Shown here piece by piece: positions 8,419 through 20,214 of a stretch of DNA of 64,000 bases. Source of the DNA: Serinus canaria (Eukaryota > Chordata > Aves > Passeriformes > Fringillidae); assembly GCF_022539315.1 (NCBI RefSeq), contig NC_066342.1, forward strand, positions 11,963,402 through 12,027,401. The letters are read 5' to 3'. A program made the position numbers and the translations under genes. Under the pieces are notes generated by a model, which worked only from the letters and a program-made list of their open reading frames with translations, ran no database searches and was not told where the DNA came from. Each line of letters starts with the position of its first letter. Within the stretch, counting starts at the first letter, position 1.

Positions 8419-9346
8419 AAAAGGTACAGCGAACCATCTCGCAGAGACAGGCACACAGATACCACCCAGACTTGCCATTCAAATTTATCATCTTGGGAAG
8501 TTTGCCACACCTTTATGGGTTGATTTTTCAGTGGGACGAAACAGCTAAAACATCTGAGGACCCTGGTTCGAGGGACCCCCTCTTAATCATAGAGTGGGTG
8601 TTCCTCAGCCACCACAGGTCCAAAAGAATGACACGGCCACAAGAGCTGATGGCTGAGTTGATCCGGAAGGCTCGCTTCCGGATCCGGGAACTTGCCGGTG
8701 TCGACTTCACTTGCATACACATTCCCATCCAATTAAAATCGGGCCAGTTGACCAAGGCCATGTTGGAACATCTCCTCATGGAGAATGAAGCCCTCCAATT
8801 TGCTCTAGATTCTTACACCGGACAAATCTCAATTCATAACAAAACACAAACTATTTAATCAAGACAATCAGTTCAAGTTATCTCTAAAAGAATTCAGAGC
8901 CGGAAGCCCTTAAAAGCCTTGACTGTCTTTACTGACGCGTCCGGGGCATCTCACAAGTCCGTAGCGACTTGGAGAAATCTTCAAACTCAGCAATGGGAGA
9001 CCGACGTTACCACTGTTGAGGGATCGCCTCAAATTGCTGAGTTGGCCGCTGTTGTCAGAGTTTTGAGCGGTTTTCTGAGCCTTTCAATTTGGTAACTGAT
9101 TCGGCATACGTAGCCGGTGTGGTGTCCAGAGCGGAGAACGCAGTTCTCCAGGAAGTTTCCAACATGACCCTTTTCAAATTGCTCTCGAGACTCGTAGAGT
9201 TGGTCTCCTGTCGAGAGCACCCTTTCTACGTGTTGCATGTGAGGTCTCACACTGACCTCCCGGGGTTCATTGCGGAGGGGAATCGGCGTGCCGATGCCCT
9301 GGCTGCTCCCGTTGAGATGGCCCCGCTCCCTGATGCCTTCCAGTAA
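8395..9346 (+). pseudogene. pol: Provirus A pol: RT connection and RNase H
   Basis: The frame from about 8395 to 8858 encodes the thumb/connection region (SRDPLLIIEWVFLSHHRS). After a stop at 8858 the same frame carries the RNase H start with TDASG near 8931 and GSPQIAEL. A further shift near 9080 moves to the frame with VTDSAYVAGV (second RNase H Asp), HVRSHTDLPG and NRRADALA (last Asp), ending in TAA 9344-9346. One stop and one frameshift lie inside this stretch. Confidence 0.85.
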
Positions 9347-10315
9347 GCAAAACTCAGCCACCAGCGATTCCATCAGAACGCGCCCGGCCTGGTCCGTCAA
9401 TTCCAACTGACTAGGGACCAGGCAAAGGCGATTGTGGCCACATGCCCACAGTGCCAGTCTTTCCAACTCCCGCCCATCAATGCTGGCGCCAACCCTAGAG
9501 GGCTCAAAAGCTGCAAGCTTTGGCAGATGGATATCACCCACATCCCTTCCTTTGGCAAGTTCAAGTTTGTACATGTCTCTGTAGATACGTTTTCTGGGGC
9601 CGTATACGCTTCTGCCCGCACAGGAGAGAAGACTGCAGACGTCAAAAAACACCTGCTGCATGCCTTCTCTGTGTTGGGAATCCCTAAAGAAATCAAAACG
9701 GACAACGGGCCAGGGTACACCTCCAGGGAGTTCTGAAGCTTCCTGCAGGAGTGGGGAGTGAGTCATAAGACCGGCATCCCTTACTCCCCGACAGGGCAAG
9801 CCGTGGTTGAGCGGGCCCACCAGAGCCTCAAACGAACTCTAGAACATCAGAATGGGGCAGTGAAGGTGGAGTCCCCTCAAATCCGACTGGCCAGGGCATT
9901 GTTTACCATCAACTTTCTTAATTGCAGATTTGAGTGCCTCAACCCGCCCATTGCCAGGCATTTTAACACCCAGACCGCAACCCAGTTCAAGGACAGACCA
10001 CCTGTCCTTGTGAAGGACCCTGAAACCTGGAAGGTTGAGGGGCCATTTGACCTGGTAACATGGGGTCGTGGATACGCATGCGTGTCCACCCCCGCCGGGC
10101 TCAAATGGGTCCCCTCAAAGTGGGTAAAACCCTTTCTCCCAGGGAAGGCACGCAAACCAAGGGTCACCCCTCAGGTGACCCAGTCCGCCCTGAGGAGAAA
10201 ACGCAAAGTCCATGTTGTGTCCGGTGTCCCCCAGGCTGAACCATCCACCCCAGAGCCCTCGGTTTTAACTTATTTTCTTTGTTTGTTTCAGTTAGAACCC
10301 GATTCGCCAGTTTAA
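9347..10315 (+). pseudogene. pol: Provirus A integrase
   Basis: Integrase inserts viral DNA into the genome. The frame shows the HHCC zinc domain (SHQRFH, then CPQC) and the catalytic triad Asp 9530, Asp 9701 and Glu 9809, with 35 residues between the last two (D,D-35-E). The C-terminal domain includes WGRGYACVSTPAGLKWVPSK. The frame is broken by a stop at 9344-9346 on entry and by TGA 9734-9736 between the last two catalytic residues. A basic tail (RRKRK) reaches 10315. Confidence 0.9.
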
Positions 10316-10618
10316 GTTTGTTGCTCCGTTATTCTTATCATTTTTAACCTTTTGTGTGTCATCTTGAGTTTCTCAATGATTTATGAACTGCTCCTCCATC
10401 TTCTGTCCACCGCCGCACCACAAGTGAACCACGTCTCCCTCCCTCCTGCTACGAGCTCTAACCAAGAGACTTTCTATTATGAGGAGATGCAACCTCTTTC
10501 AATCTCACCCATTCCTCAATGGTTTGCAGTCTCCAGACCTACCAACAATGCCTGCGAACAAGCATCGACGAGCTCTAAAATCAGCTTTTAAAGACTCAAT
10601 TTTAATTTTGTTTTTTCT
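10316..10618 (+). other. env-less interval of provirus A
   Basis: About 300 bp between integrase and the PPT. A short ORF at 10352-10591 begins with a hydrophobic stretch (MCVILSFSMIYELLLHLL). It is too short for an envelope and shows no transmembrane-subunit motif. It could be an env remnant or non-coding. Confidence 0.5.
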
Positions 10619-10636
10619 AAAACAAAAAGAGTGAGA
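10619..10636 (+). other. Polypurine tract of provirus A
   Basis: AAAACAAAAAGAGTGAGA lies directly before the 3' LTR TGTTG. The AGRGTGAGA end is shared with element B. Confidence 0.75.
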
Positions 10637-11328
10637 TGTTGTGGTGTGTGTTCAGTTCCCAATTGAGTTATCTCCCCCGTTTTGTATTGTTTTGTGATGC
10701 TTCCCCCATTACAACCCTATACCCAGTTCGATGGTTCAGTCCTGGTCCCCCCTTTCCCTCCAATGGTGTCCTCCCTGTCTGGGCTCGCTGCCAAGCCCTT
10801 GTCTCCACCCCCGTTCCCCTGGCAACTGCCCCTATTTCCCCTCCTCCAGAGCCCGTTCATCTCCTGAAACCCCCCCATCCTTCCAGAAACTTCTCCCTTC
10901 CACAGGGGTGATTGGGCAGGTGCCCCGAGCCCCTCCTTTGTTCGTGTATCACTTGTTGCCACCGGTGTCAGTCATGTTGAATTCCCCTCCTCAGTTTCTC
11001 CCGATTGGTTCTTGTACACCCCTTTATATACTGCTTCTCCCCCTTTTGTCCCATCTTTTCCCGCCGGATTCGCTGGAAACAATTTTACATTAAAAACTCT
11101 GGACTGCACCAGGCGAGTTAAGACCCTCTTTTCTCTCCGGCTTCTCTGCCTTGCTGCTCCTTTCGATACTGTTGCTGCTGTCCTGCTGAGGAAGGCGCAG
11201 CCCGGACGTCCCTGACGGATCTGGGTAGTGCCCCCCGCTGCTAGCTGCTGCTGTGCTCCGAGCTAGCCACGGCCGCCTTCCCCCCCGCTCGGATGGGAGT
11301 GAAGTGCATTCGACGCAGCAGCGCGGCA
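10637..11328 (+). repeat. Provirus A 3' LTR
   Basis: 692 bp, pairing with 304-1005. It keeps the polyadenylation hexamer ATTAAA at 11089-11094 and TATA-like TTATATAC near 11026. It ends GCGCGGCA and is followed by the target duplication TCAAAC. Confidence 0.93.
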
Positions 11329-11341
11329 TCAAACGATGACA

Positions 11342-11867
11342 AGATGTTATGTTTCAGAGTATTTTGTGGTTGGTCATATGTCACTTTTGGTCCAGTCAAG
11401 GTTAGAAAAAGAGGCAGAGAAAGGTGATGATATGCCAACTGTCCAAATATAAGTCACAGGAGAAATGGAATAAAAGACAGGTTTTCTTATTTGAATTGAA
11501 TTTTTTGCCCTACTGGTTTAGAAATCAGTTGAAATCCAGGATCATGGTGTGAAAAGCAGTGGTTTTCCATTGAAGTGCAGGAATGACTGTACAGCAGGGT
11601 ATTTCTCATCTCTTCATGGAGGCAAGTTGAGTGCACCCTGGTGTTCAAATAGCAGATGACATGAAATTCAGTCTGGTGACTGAGTTGTGCTCACTGTGCC
11701 TTGCTGTGCTTTGCTGAGACCTATTGGCATTTGCATTTTCAGGCTGTCTTTTGGAATGTTTCTAAACAAGTTACCTCCCTTGGTCTTTCACGCCCATCTG
11801 AATGGTCTGTTTGGGGTTGCCTCCTCCACCCCAAATCATCCCAGCTTTTTACTGTAGCAATATTGTG
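11342..11867. other. Unassigned flanking DNA
   Basis: No ORF, repeat boundary or RNA gene recognised. Base composition is unremarkable. Confidence 0.5.
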
Positions 11868-12345
11868 ATGTGTTACTCTTCGAGCCAGGTCTTATGAGCT
11901 CTCAGTGAAACCCATCACACCCCAGATAGCTCAGCTACCTGGAACAGTATAAAATTAGCAGGATGATTTCTGAGGTAGTGTTGGAAACAGGAAAAGGTTT
12001 AATAAAAGGTAAAATAACAAAGCCCTTACACAGAAAAACTGAGCCAGGGGCAAGAGGTCCTTGCTCCTGCTAAATTACCCCACAAAAGCAATTATTTCCT
12101 TTGTTCTCTTCCTTTTCTAGTGAATTACCTAGGCGGGACCTCTTGGCCTCTGTCCAATCGGACAGCCCCAGGTCTGAGGTGAAGTCCCAAAGGTCCTATG
12201 AGATGTCTTTGTACTTAATTTGGGAGAGAAACTTCTGGGCTTTTTGCCTTTTTAAGCAGACAAAGAACAATTTGGTCACTTCGTCAACAGGGGGCACATT
12301 CCTACACTATTGTACTTGCAGAGGTGACCTCTGTTAAGCAGAAAT
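11868..12345 (-). repeat. Possible solo LTR (minus strand)
   Basis: The block contains CTACCTGGAACAG and GGTTTAATAAAAGG. These resemble the antisense R/poly(A) region of LTR R at 62001-62448. Ends and target duplication are not clear. Confidence 0.3.
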
Positions 12346-14111
12346 GGTCTTGCTGGCATTTTGTCAAGCCATGCTTGAGACCTTTAATTTGCTTTTTTTA
12401 AACTGGGCAGACCTTTGAGGCTAGCTCAGACTGGAGAACTGGGTAGTTGTCCTAGTACATGTTTCACTAATGGGAGGATTACACAGTAACAGTCTATTTC
12501 TGGGGGGGAACAGACTCTAGTTTATCTCACATTAGGCACTTGAAGCAGAGAAAAAACTTTAATTATAACAGACCGTTGGACTTTTCTTCCTGCTGGTAAT
12601 TTTCCAGTTATGTGGGATCTTCTGTGCTGCCAGTGAGTGTAGAAACTAGTTAATTTTATCGCTCAGCTCTTTTCAGTGAACTACCATGATAATTTGGGTA
12701 TCTTTGGGTATTGCATTTTCAGTATTCATAATCACAGGTAATCAAACCTAGTGACTTAACCATGTGTTCAGTAGTAAAATTATCCCTGGCTGACTTGACT
12801 GTACAAGGGAGAAAGATGGAGAAATTACCAGGAATGAGGTGACGAGTAAAATCATGGATTCTAATGGGTAGGTAGCAATGTCTCAGTAACAATTGGGTGT
12901 TATGTGATAGACCTTCCTAAGGAAGCAGAAGCTACTTTGCAATATTGGCTTGAGCAGAGAAATGAGGGTGGTGCTCACCCTCTTCACCTTATTTCTGATA
13001 ATTCCTCCAGTTTTCTCCCTTGTACAGTCAAGTCTGATAGGAAGAATTGGTAGTGCTCTCCTTGGGTGCTTCCTGGGATTGCAATAACGAAGTGAGTCCA
13101 TTTGTTTGGTTCCCTTCATCTGTGCTGCTTGTGTTAGTCCAAGGGGAATAAACTACCAAAGAACAGTTAATAGGTGTTTGATCCTAGTCTCAGTTGTTCA
13201 TTTTCTACATAGATCCATTTTTAAGATCATAGCAAGAGTACCTAGTGATCTTACTGGACTTTGTCTGTCCACAAAGGTTACATTCACATTGTGGGTGACT
13301 TGTGACTACCTTAATGAGGGGAACTCCTGAACTGCATTATGGGGCTATATTTGCTGCCTCTATTTTAAGTCTTTGGCTGTTTTTGTATCTTAATCCTTAA
13401 GATACTTATGTTCAGTTACTCTTCTCCAGAATTTCATCCTCTTCTTTCACCTGAGCACTTGCTTTGTATATACCTTGCAGCTGCAAAATTAACAGATTAA
13501 AGTTATGATACAGCTATGTCAAGTGGTGGTTTGGTGTCTTAATTTCTGCCCCTCAGATGAGAGGCACTTACGGACCTTGTGAATTAATATCCCTCACCTG
13601 GTGCAGATGTGAAATAAAGCAGGCTTTGATAGAGATCACCTGTTTTCTTTGCTTGCAAGAAACCAAGAACAGATGGGCTGTCACTTACTGCATCTTGGCA
13701 AAGCAGCAGCATCTTACAGCAGCCAGGTGGGAGCTCTGAGATCTGTTTCTGGTGGTCTGATAACCTTATTTTCCATAAATCCACATTTCCAAGGTATCTG
13801 AGAAGTTCTTAGCTTCTATTGCAATTGCTACCGTATTGGAATTATTACCAATATAGCCAGATGGGACATGCCTGGGTTTGTCTGGCCCTTGCTGCTTGAC
13901 CAAAAGGTGGCAAATGTGGTGTTTTCACCTCAGAGACACCTTTGGCTAAGCTGGATGCTGCAGCTGGGCGCATAGAGACAAGTCCAGACATGCAGGAGCT
14001 CAGGTTTACCTTGGTGGAGAAGCTTTAAGGCGAGGTGAAGGAAAGGAGTCGGTTCTGTTGGAGGGTTTTGATCCAGAGCTTTATTCCTGGCCCAAAGGCC
14101 TCTGAATGCAG
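12346..14111. other. Unassigned DNA
   Basis: No coding or mobile feature I can support. Only short ORFs occur, on both strands. Confidence 0.5.
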
Positions 14112-14578
14112 TAACAGCTCCAGAGGAAGGCCACAAAATTGATAAGAGGACTGGAGCACCTCCCCTACCAAGACAGGCTGAGAAAGTTGGGGCTGTTCAA
14201 CCTGGAGAAGAGAAGGTTGCGTGGAGATCTCTTAGCAACCTTCCAGTATCTGAAGGGGCTACAGGGAAGATTGAGGATTCCTCATCAGGAACTGCAGACA
14301 GGACAAGTAGTAATGGGTAAAAATTGAAAGAAATTAGGAAATTTAGGCTAGATATTAGGAAGAAATTTTTTACTGTGAGGGTGGTGAGATACTGGAACTG
14401 GTGGCCCAGAAAGGTTGTGGATGCCTGAATCCTGGCAGCATTCAAAGCCAGGTTTAATAAGGTCTTAAGCAACCTGGTCTAGTGGGAGGTATCCCTGCCT
14501 ATGGCAGGGGGGTTGCGACAAGACGATTTTTAAGGTCCATCCCAACCCCATAACATACTATGATCCTATGTATCTAAT
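14112..14578 (+). mobile_element. CR1 LINE 3' end
   Basis: A typical 5'-truncated chicken-repeat-1 fragment. Landmarks in order are GGAAGGCCACAAAATTGAT, CAACCTGGAGAAGAGAAGG, GTGGTGAGATACTGGAACTG and the terminal ATACTATGATCCTATG. It holds no ORF2 domain. CR1 is the dominant LINE of birds. Confidence 0.92.
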
Positions 14579-15238
14579 AAGAGCCTAATTTTCCATCTTG
14601 CATTAACCAAGTTACTGTGTTCACATACCAGAAAGATGTTGCTCTTTGAAAAAATGTTAGTGTATGTGGCAATGCCCCATGTACTTTTTAAATACCTAGA
14701 TCTGTACATTCTCATCTGAGTATTGTTAAACATGCTGTAGTCTGGCATACAGGTCTTTTACTCCTCCCCCGTTACATAGATAATCATAATTAACTGCAGT
14801 TTGTTTTTTTCTACTACTTGAGGTTGCGTGATCTGAAAATTGGTGAACAAGAAGGATTTGTGCATCTTACTATGTGTATCTCTAAATAAAATGTATTTGT
14901 ATAGTTTGTTGGCTTGGCTGATGGTTTCCTTTATTTTGTAATTATCCCACTGCAAGTAAATCCAGGGCAGTTGGGTTTCTCCTTGTAACAGTCCAGCTTC
15001 TGTGTTGACATGACTGATTCAAAGGAAACAAAGTAAACTGTTGTTTTTCCTTCACCATTGAGTGGATTGATATCCCAAGGGCACATACTCAACTTATTCC
15101 TGTTTTTCATAGCTCATACATCAGTCCTGTTCTCTGTATAGCTGCAATAACACTCCTTGCTTCTATAGTAAATGTATCTAATGGCAGAGTTGGGACTGTT
15201 ACACTCTTCAAAGCATGTCCTTTCTGTTCTCTTCTTCT
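14579..15238. other. Unassigned DNA
   Basis: AT-rich stretch without recognisable feature. Confidence 0.5.
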
Positions 15239-15243
15239 GGTAC

Positions 15244-16644
15244 TGTCATGGTTTGACCATGGTGCAATGCCAGTGCCTCTATGAAAATACTTTCTCCCTG
15301 GTGTCTGCTGTGAGATGTGATCAGAAATAGAGCAAGCAGGCTCCAGCTTAGGAATAAAAGGGGGAAAAAACTTTATTAACTTACAACTATATATAAAGAC
15401 AAACACGCACAGAACTCAGAATGAAAACCTTCTAAAAATATTCCTCCTTCCCCCCCACTAAATTTCTAATACATGTACTCTTCAGATCATCAACTCTCAG
15501 TCTATCACTACTCTTTAGATAATCAATTCTCAGTTCATCAAGGAGAGAGGAGTCCCTCTTGTACCATAGGCTTCTCCTGGAAACACAGTTGGAACTTCTT
15601 GTGTTTCCATGTCACACGTGGCACCGCCCGGAGATCATCTGCCATCATGACATCTTCTTTCTATGCCCAGGGCTCTTACCACTGTGCATGGAGTAGAGCT
15701 GCTTCTAGGGTTCTTCTTTTAAGGATGCTTTGCCCAGTTCTAAAAAAGCACAGTCTCTCACTTTCGGGACACCTGTCTCCACCCAAATTCACCCCCTGGG
15801 GCCGAGGGGTCTCAAGAACAGAGATCTTCTTCCCTGAAGACGGAGAGCACCACCACCACCCTCCTCACCCATCGTCTCTGTTCACGCCACTCTTTTGCAT
15901 AACATCACTGCACTTTCTTGGCTCCAAGCCATTGCCTCCCCTCTAAATGCAGTCTCTGTGTCACAGGAAAAATGGTTCTGTCTATGGCTATACAAGAAAA
16001 GTCCAGCCAAAGGCCACTCCATCATGTCCTCCCAACTAGGATTCTTCTCAACTTCTCTCTTGGCCTATTTCCTCTTATCTCATCTCTATCTCTCTTCTTA
16101 TTCAACTCCAGGAAGATCAGCATTTGAAAAGTTTCTGTCATCTGAGAAAAAAGATTAAAAATCTCAGGCTCTGCCTGTCCAGAACTCCCATGGCTGCCCT
16201 GCTGGGCACCTTCTCGTTGCACCCCTCCCTTCTCTTTCTCAGCTGGCCGTGCTATCAAATTTCAAGGTGGCACAGGCACAGACACCAGCTCTCTCTCCTG
16301 GGGAGGGGGGGGTGGCTGCCCGATGTCTCTCAGGGTTCCTCCACCCTTCCATCCTGCAGGGGCCTTCACCTCCCTTCTCTGTCCAAGGCCCGGCCTACCT
16401 CACTCAGGCCTCGTGGCTTCCCCTCCCCCGCCCAGTCCGTAGCTAGGCAGGGGAGCTCTGACCTCTTTCACGGACAGAAACCAAGAGAGCTTCCTCCTGG
16501 GAGTTCTCAGCTTTTAACCCCCCTGTGTTCTCAGAGGCATATCCATATCCTCAGTGGCCACACCAGGTGCCAATATTCAAATATGAGCACCTATTGGTTT
16601 GACCACAGCATCCCAAAAAACTCACTTCGTCTCAAACCAGGACA
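15244..16644 (-). repeat. W-family solo LTR W1
   Basis: 1401 bp reverse-oriented LTR from TGTCATGGTTTGACC to CAAACCAGGACA on the plus strand, with antisense poly(A) signal TTTATTAAC near 15372. Flanks GGTAC (15239-15243) and GGTGC (16645-16649) form a 5-bp target duplication with one mismatch. It matches 58840-60272 along its length. Confidence 0.9.
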
Positions 16645-16649
16645 GGTGC

Positions 16650-17767
16650 CTAATTTGTTCTGAGGCAAGAGTTTTCTTTTAACCATGTTATTTTTCTAAA
16701 AAATATTGTTCAGCACAGATACCTATAGGTGGACAGTTAGGTCTAGGACTAAGGGTTTTAGAGAGACCTAATGTACTGAAAATGCAGCTGTTGCACTAGA
16801 TCTTTCACCATATTTTAATTTCATAGGAGAGTGAGGCCTCTATCCAACTGTCCTATTTCCCTGCCTCCTCTTGTCTGCCTAGAATTGGGAAGGTTTTTTT
16901 TTTGGAGAGGAGGAATGTCCATAAAACATTGAAGCTTTATGTTGAAGGTTAAAATCATGTGCCTAAAAGTAGCTTCTGCATCCCCATCTTCTTCACACTT
17001 GACTTCACCCTGCGGTGATAATTTCCATGGTCATGGACAAACTGCAGCTTTGTATGCAAGCTATGGGAGACCATGTGTCCAGATTTGCCATATCTATTGT
17101 ATTGTAGTAGGCTTTACAGAGGAGTGTCTAAAAAGCATGTTAATATTATCCTGTCATCCTACTGGCCTTATACCAAAACTGAGAGATGCAAAAAAAGAAG
17201 CATTCATGGCCCTGGAAACAGGCAGGAGATTATGGGTTAGATGTATGGTAGGAGGAAGATAGAAGGTCCTGGTGGTAGTGGTTCCTGGCTTGTATCCTGT
17301 CACAGCCGTGGATTTGGATGAGCTTGTGCCAACTCCTCAGTGCAGAAGCTGTATCTGAACTGCTTGAGCTGTGCTCTATTCCTAGAGGGTTATTCTTGGT
17401 GCTGCTTCCCTTTAACACAGAACAGGGCCCCTGTCAGGCTGATGCTTTTGTTTCTACCCCTATACCTCATAGGAAAGCGAGAAGAAGGTGAAGGGATAGT
17501 TTAAGCTATAGAAAAGGCCCTGGAAATCTGGGTTACTAACTCTCCAGTTGCATCGAATGATCCATCAAGTACAGCATTCGGATGATGTGAGGCCTGTCAA
17601 CTGTCTTGTGGGATCAAAACGGATTGGGGATGGCTGAGGGCCTCAGGAAGTATCAAGACAGTCAGTACTCCTCAAGCTCCTCCTAGATGTGTGTCTAGCT
17701 TAAATCTCAGCAGTAAAGAGTCCAAATCTTCCCCCAGCAGCTAATTCTTGCATTCATTTATATTGTC
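16650..17767. other. Unassigned DNA
   Basis: No gene or repeat boundary recognised. Confidence 0.5.
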
Positions 17768-17771
17768 CCAT

Positions 17772-18216
17772 TGATTTGCAGAAACAAACAAACTCCACAA
17801 CTTTTGTGAAAGTTGTAAAGCTGGTATGTTTATTACAGGGCTGGTGCATGTTGGAATCATTCCCCTAAATTGACGTGTACCTCTGGGAACTCCAGATCCT
17901 TTTTTATCTCCCTCTCAAATACATATGCATGCAATTTCACAATAGGTTCATACATATTCATTCCACTGATTTGTGTGACACTTGCCACTAATTCTTCTTT
18001 ATCAGAAAGAACTCCTGGGTCAGGTTGCCCTGCTCTGTCTGGGGCCCCCCTCCCCCCTTATCTCTTGTCCTTTGGCTGAAGCAGTCCCTCAAAGCACAGG
18101 CCCTTCTCGAGAACAGGCAGTCAGACTAAATAGCAAGCTACAGACTTAACTCATAAACGTACATTTCACTTAAACCAAAATGGATTTCTACTCTGGAAAA
18201 TTTCCACTCTGCCTCA
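17772..18216 (-). repeat. E-family solo LTR E1
   Basis: 445 bp between 4-bp target duplications CCAT (17768-17771 and 18217-18220). It is the reverse complement of the LTRs at 27504-27927 and 57348-57830, sharing CTCCACAACTTT and ATATGCATGCAATTTCACAA. A 4-bp duplication fits gamma-like elements. Confidence 0.9.
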
Positions 18217-18220
18217 CCAT

Positions 18221-18769
18221 CCCCTGTCTTGCAGATCCCCTTGCTTTCCTATTCACTGTGTAGATGAAGCAGTTTGTGGGGCAGCTCATCTGTTTTTGTT
18301 GAAAGGGATTTTTAAGTGTTTCATGGCAATGGTCTTCACTTCTTATACTGAACAGTCCAGATTCCCTCAGCATTTTCTCACTAGCCATGCTTGGCCTGTA
18401 TATGTGTGGCCATTGTTATTTCTGGCTGTGGAACCAAGATCTATTGTACTCCTTGGCCTGGAGCCTACAGCATCTCCATGCTGCTGCTATTGACAGCTTC
18501 TTTTCCCGTATGCTACAAATGCAGTGGCAGTGGACATTATCCCTTTACACATTCAATCTGCTGCCTGCCTCCAACTCCCAGTCCAACTGCTTCAGGTTTG
18601 CTTGGATGTCATCACTTCCCTTCTTTGTTGTATTTTGTTTCTGATCTTTGTGATGAGATGAGCTCTTGCCAGCTGGTGGCACTGCTGTGGCAGAACAAGG
18701 AAGCCAAAACAAGATAGTGCTGTGGGAATAGTTTCACGCTGTTCTGTTAGTTCTTCCAAGCCATAGCTG
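18221..18769. other. Unassigned DNA
   Basis: No recognised feature; short overlapping ORFs only. Confidence 0.5.
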
Positions 18770-18775
18770 TACTCA

Positions 18776-19133
18776 TGTGGAAGAGGCTAACAGCGGGCCT
18801 GTTAGCTAAAGGAGCGAGAAAAAGCTGAGAAGCAAGAAGAAGCTGATAAGGAGCTCTCTCCAAGGCTGTCACCAAGGAGACCAAGAGAAGTGAGGAACTG
18901 AAGAAAGATAAGAAGAGAACTTTGCAGCTGGACGAAGTATTTTTAGAAAGTTGAAGTCACTGTAACTTTTCACCAATAGTGTTATGTTGATTTATTGTGG
19001 CCAATAATAAGGGTAGAAGAAGCATAAAAAATTGCAAAGTGGATAAAAGGTCAGCCATGTTCAATAATAGAGAGTTGCCATCTGAGACTGCTTGTGGTCT
19101 CTGCTTTGTGTCGTGACCGCCTCGACAGCGACA
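18776..19133 (+). repeat. Provirus C 5' LTR
   Basis: From TGTGGAAGAGG to CGACAGCGACA. The TATA position reads GGATAAAAGG, where the 3' LTR has GTATAAAAGG. AATAAT-type sequences and a TTGTGTCG-rich R/U5 follow. It pairs with 25372-25733. Confidence 0.93.
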
Positions 19134-19135
19134 TC

Positions 19136-19153
19136 TGGTGGTCGCCAAGTGAT
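19136..19153 (+). other. Primer-binding site of provirus C
   Basis: TGGTGGTCGCCAAGTGAT starts two bases after the LTR. It is closest to a degenerate tRNA-Trp PBS (about 12 of 17) and very like the B4 PBS (15 of 18). The tRNA is not certain. Confidence 0.6.
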
Positions 19154-19347
19154 ATAACACCCTTATGAACATACTCGGTCTGGACCCATACGGGGTCCTA
19201 GCAACTGGCAACCATGACCCACTGGGACGTAGTGGGGGAGGCGACGTTGGTGCAGCTGAGAGTGGCAGGTGGAAGCCACAGGGAGGTCTGGACCTGATTT
19301 TCTCCTATCAAGACACCTGGAAGTAGGTGAGCCACCAACTAGTAATA

Positions 19348-20214
19348 ATGGGACGTAATTTATCTAAAGAGGAGGAGACTGTTTTGGCTACATGGCAAGT
19401 TTTGTTAAGAAATAAGGGAATTAATACTTTAGACTATGCCCTTTGTAGTATATTGCTGTGGGCTAAATCACAGGAGTTTGGCACTGATCCTGGCACAGCA
19501 TTTAGTGTTAAAGCATGGAAAAAAGTCGGGGACAGACTGTGGGAAGTCATCCGAGCGGGAGATAAAACTGTTGTCTATCTAGCTGTTACTTGGGGATCGC
19601 TCTTTGAGGCATTAAAAGAATGGAAAACAGAGCGAGAACAAGCAGAGCGGGACGCAGACTAAGAATCGGGGCTAATAACAGAAACTGTCAGGGGGAATGA
19701 GGCAGAGGGGGCCTCTGATGGGAAACTTGGTGAATCTATCCTTGAAGAAGGTGCAGGTGCCATGCAGGTTACCAGGCAGGCTACCAAAGCTTCCGGGAAA
19801 GCTGCCAGAGCTCCTGGGCTGGATGCCAAAACTTCTGGGCAAACTGCCATAGTATCTCCTTATCAGACCCCTAAACCTCTTTATCTCACACCTGTGCAGC
19901 AGCTCGCGATGGTGCCTGTATATACTACACTGCTACGCCAGTTAGCTGAAATGTCTTTAGCAGAGAAAGAAACCCAGCCATCTGCCCCCCCGCTTCCCTC
20001 CACTCTAGTCCAGCCATCTGCCCCCCCACTCCCCTCTGAGCTGTATGAACAATCTGCAAGGTCGTATCCTCCGTTACCTGACAGTGACAGCAACAGTGAA
20101 TCAAGTGATGAGTCGCCCACAGTAACACCTGAGTTGGGTCAAGGAACTGTTGACAGTTCACCTTCTAATAGCTCTAGCCCTACTGGCCCATGGACTTTGC
20201 CCCCTGTCAAGTAA
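19348..20214 (+). pseudogene. gag: Provirus C gag, matrix and spacer
   Basis: The start at ATG 19348 gives MGRNLSKEEE, a myristoylation-type matrix N-terminus. A matrix-like helical domain follows (VKAWKKVGDRLWE) to a stop TAA 19660-19662. The same frame then continues through a spacer with two PSAPPLP late-domain motifs (tandem QPSAPPLPS) and YPPLPD, used in other retroviruses to recruit ESCRT for budding. The frame ends at 20214, and capsid continues in another frame. One nonsense codon and one frameshift are visible. Confidence 0.88.

Larger units (their letters stand above)
304..11328 (+). mobile_element. Provirus A, ERVK/betaretrovirus-like, nested in a W LTR
   Basis: This is a full-length provirus bounded by a perfect 6-bp target duplication TCAAAC (298-303 and 11329-11334). 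Order: 5' LTR, Lys-type PBS, gag, dUTPase-protease, pol (RT, RNase H, integrase), PPT, 3' LTR. About 3.28 kb of its length is the nested element B1. By eye the two LTRs differ by roughly 2-3 percent plus small indels, so the insertion is moderately recent. No envelope gene lies between integrase and the PPT (about 320 bp). Coding regions carry stops and frameshifts, so this copy is defective. Classification rests on the PBS, the staggered gag/pro/pol frames and the protease-linked dUTPase-like region, all of which are class II traits. Confidence 0.95.

Noticed and set aside
10352..10591. 79-codon ORF with hydrophobic start as provirus A env
   Set aside because: Too short; no surface, cleavage, fusion or membrane-anchor pattern beyond one hydrophobic run.
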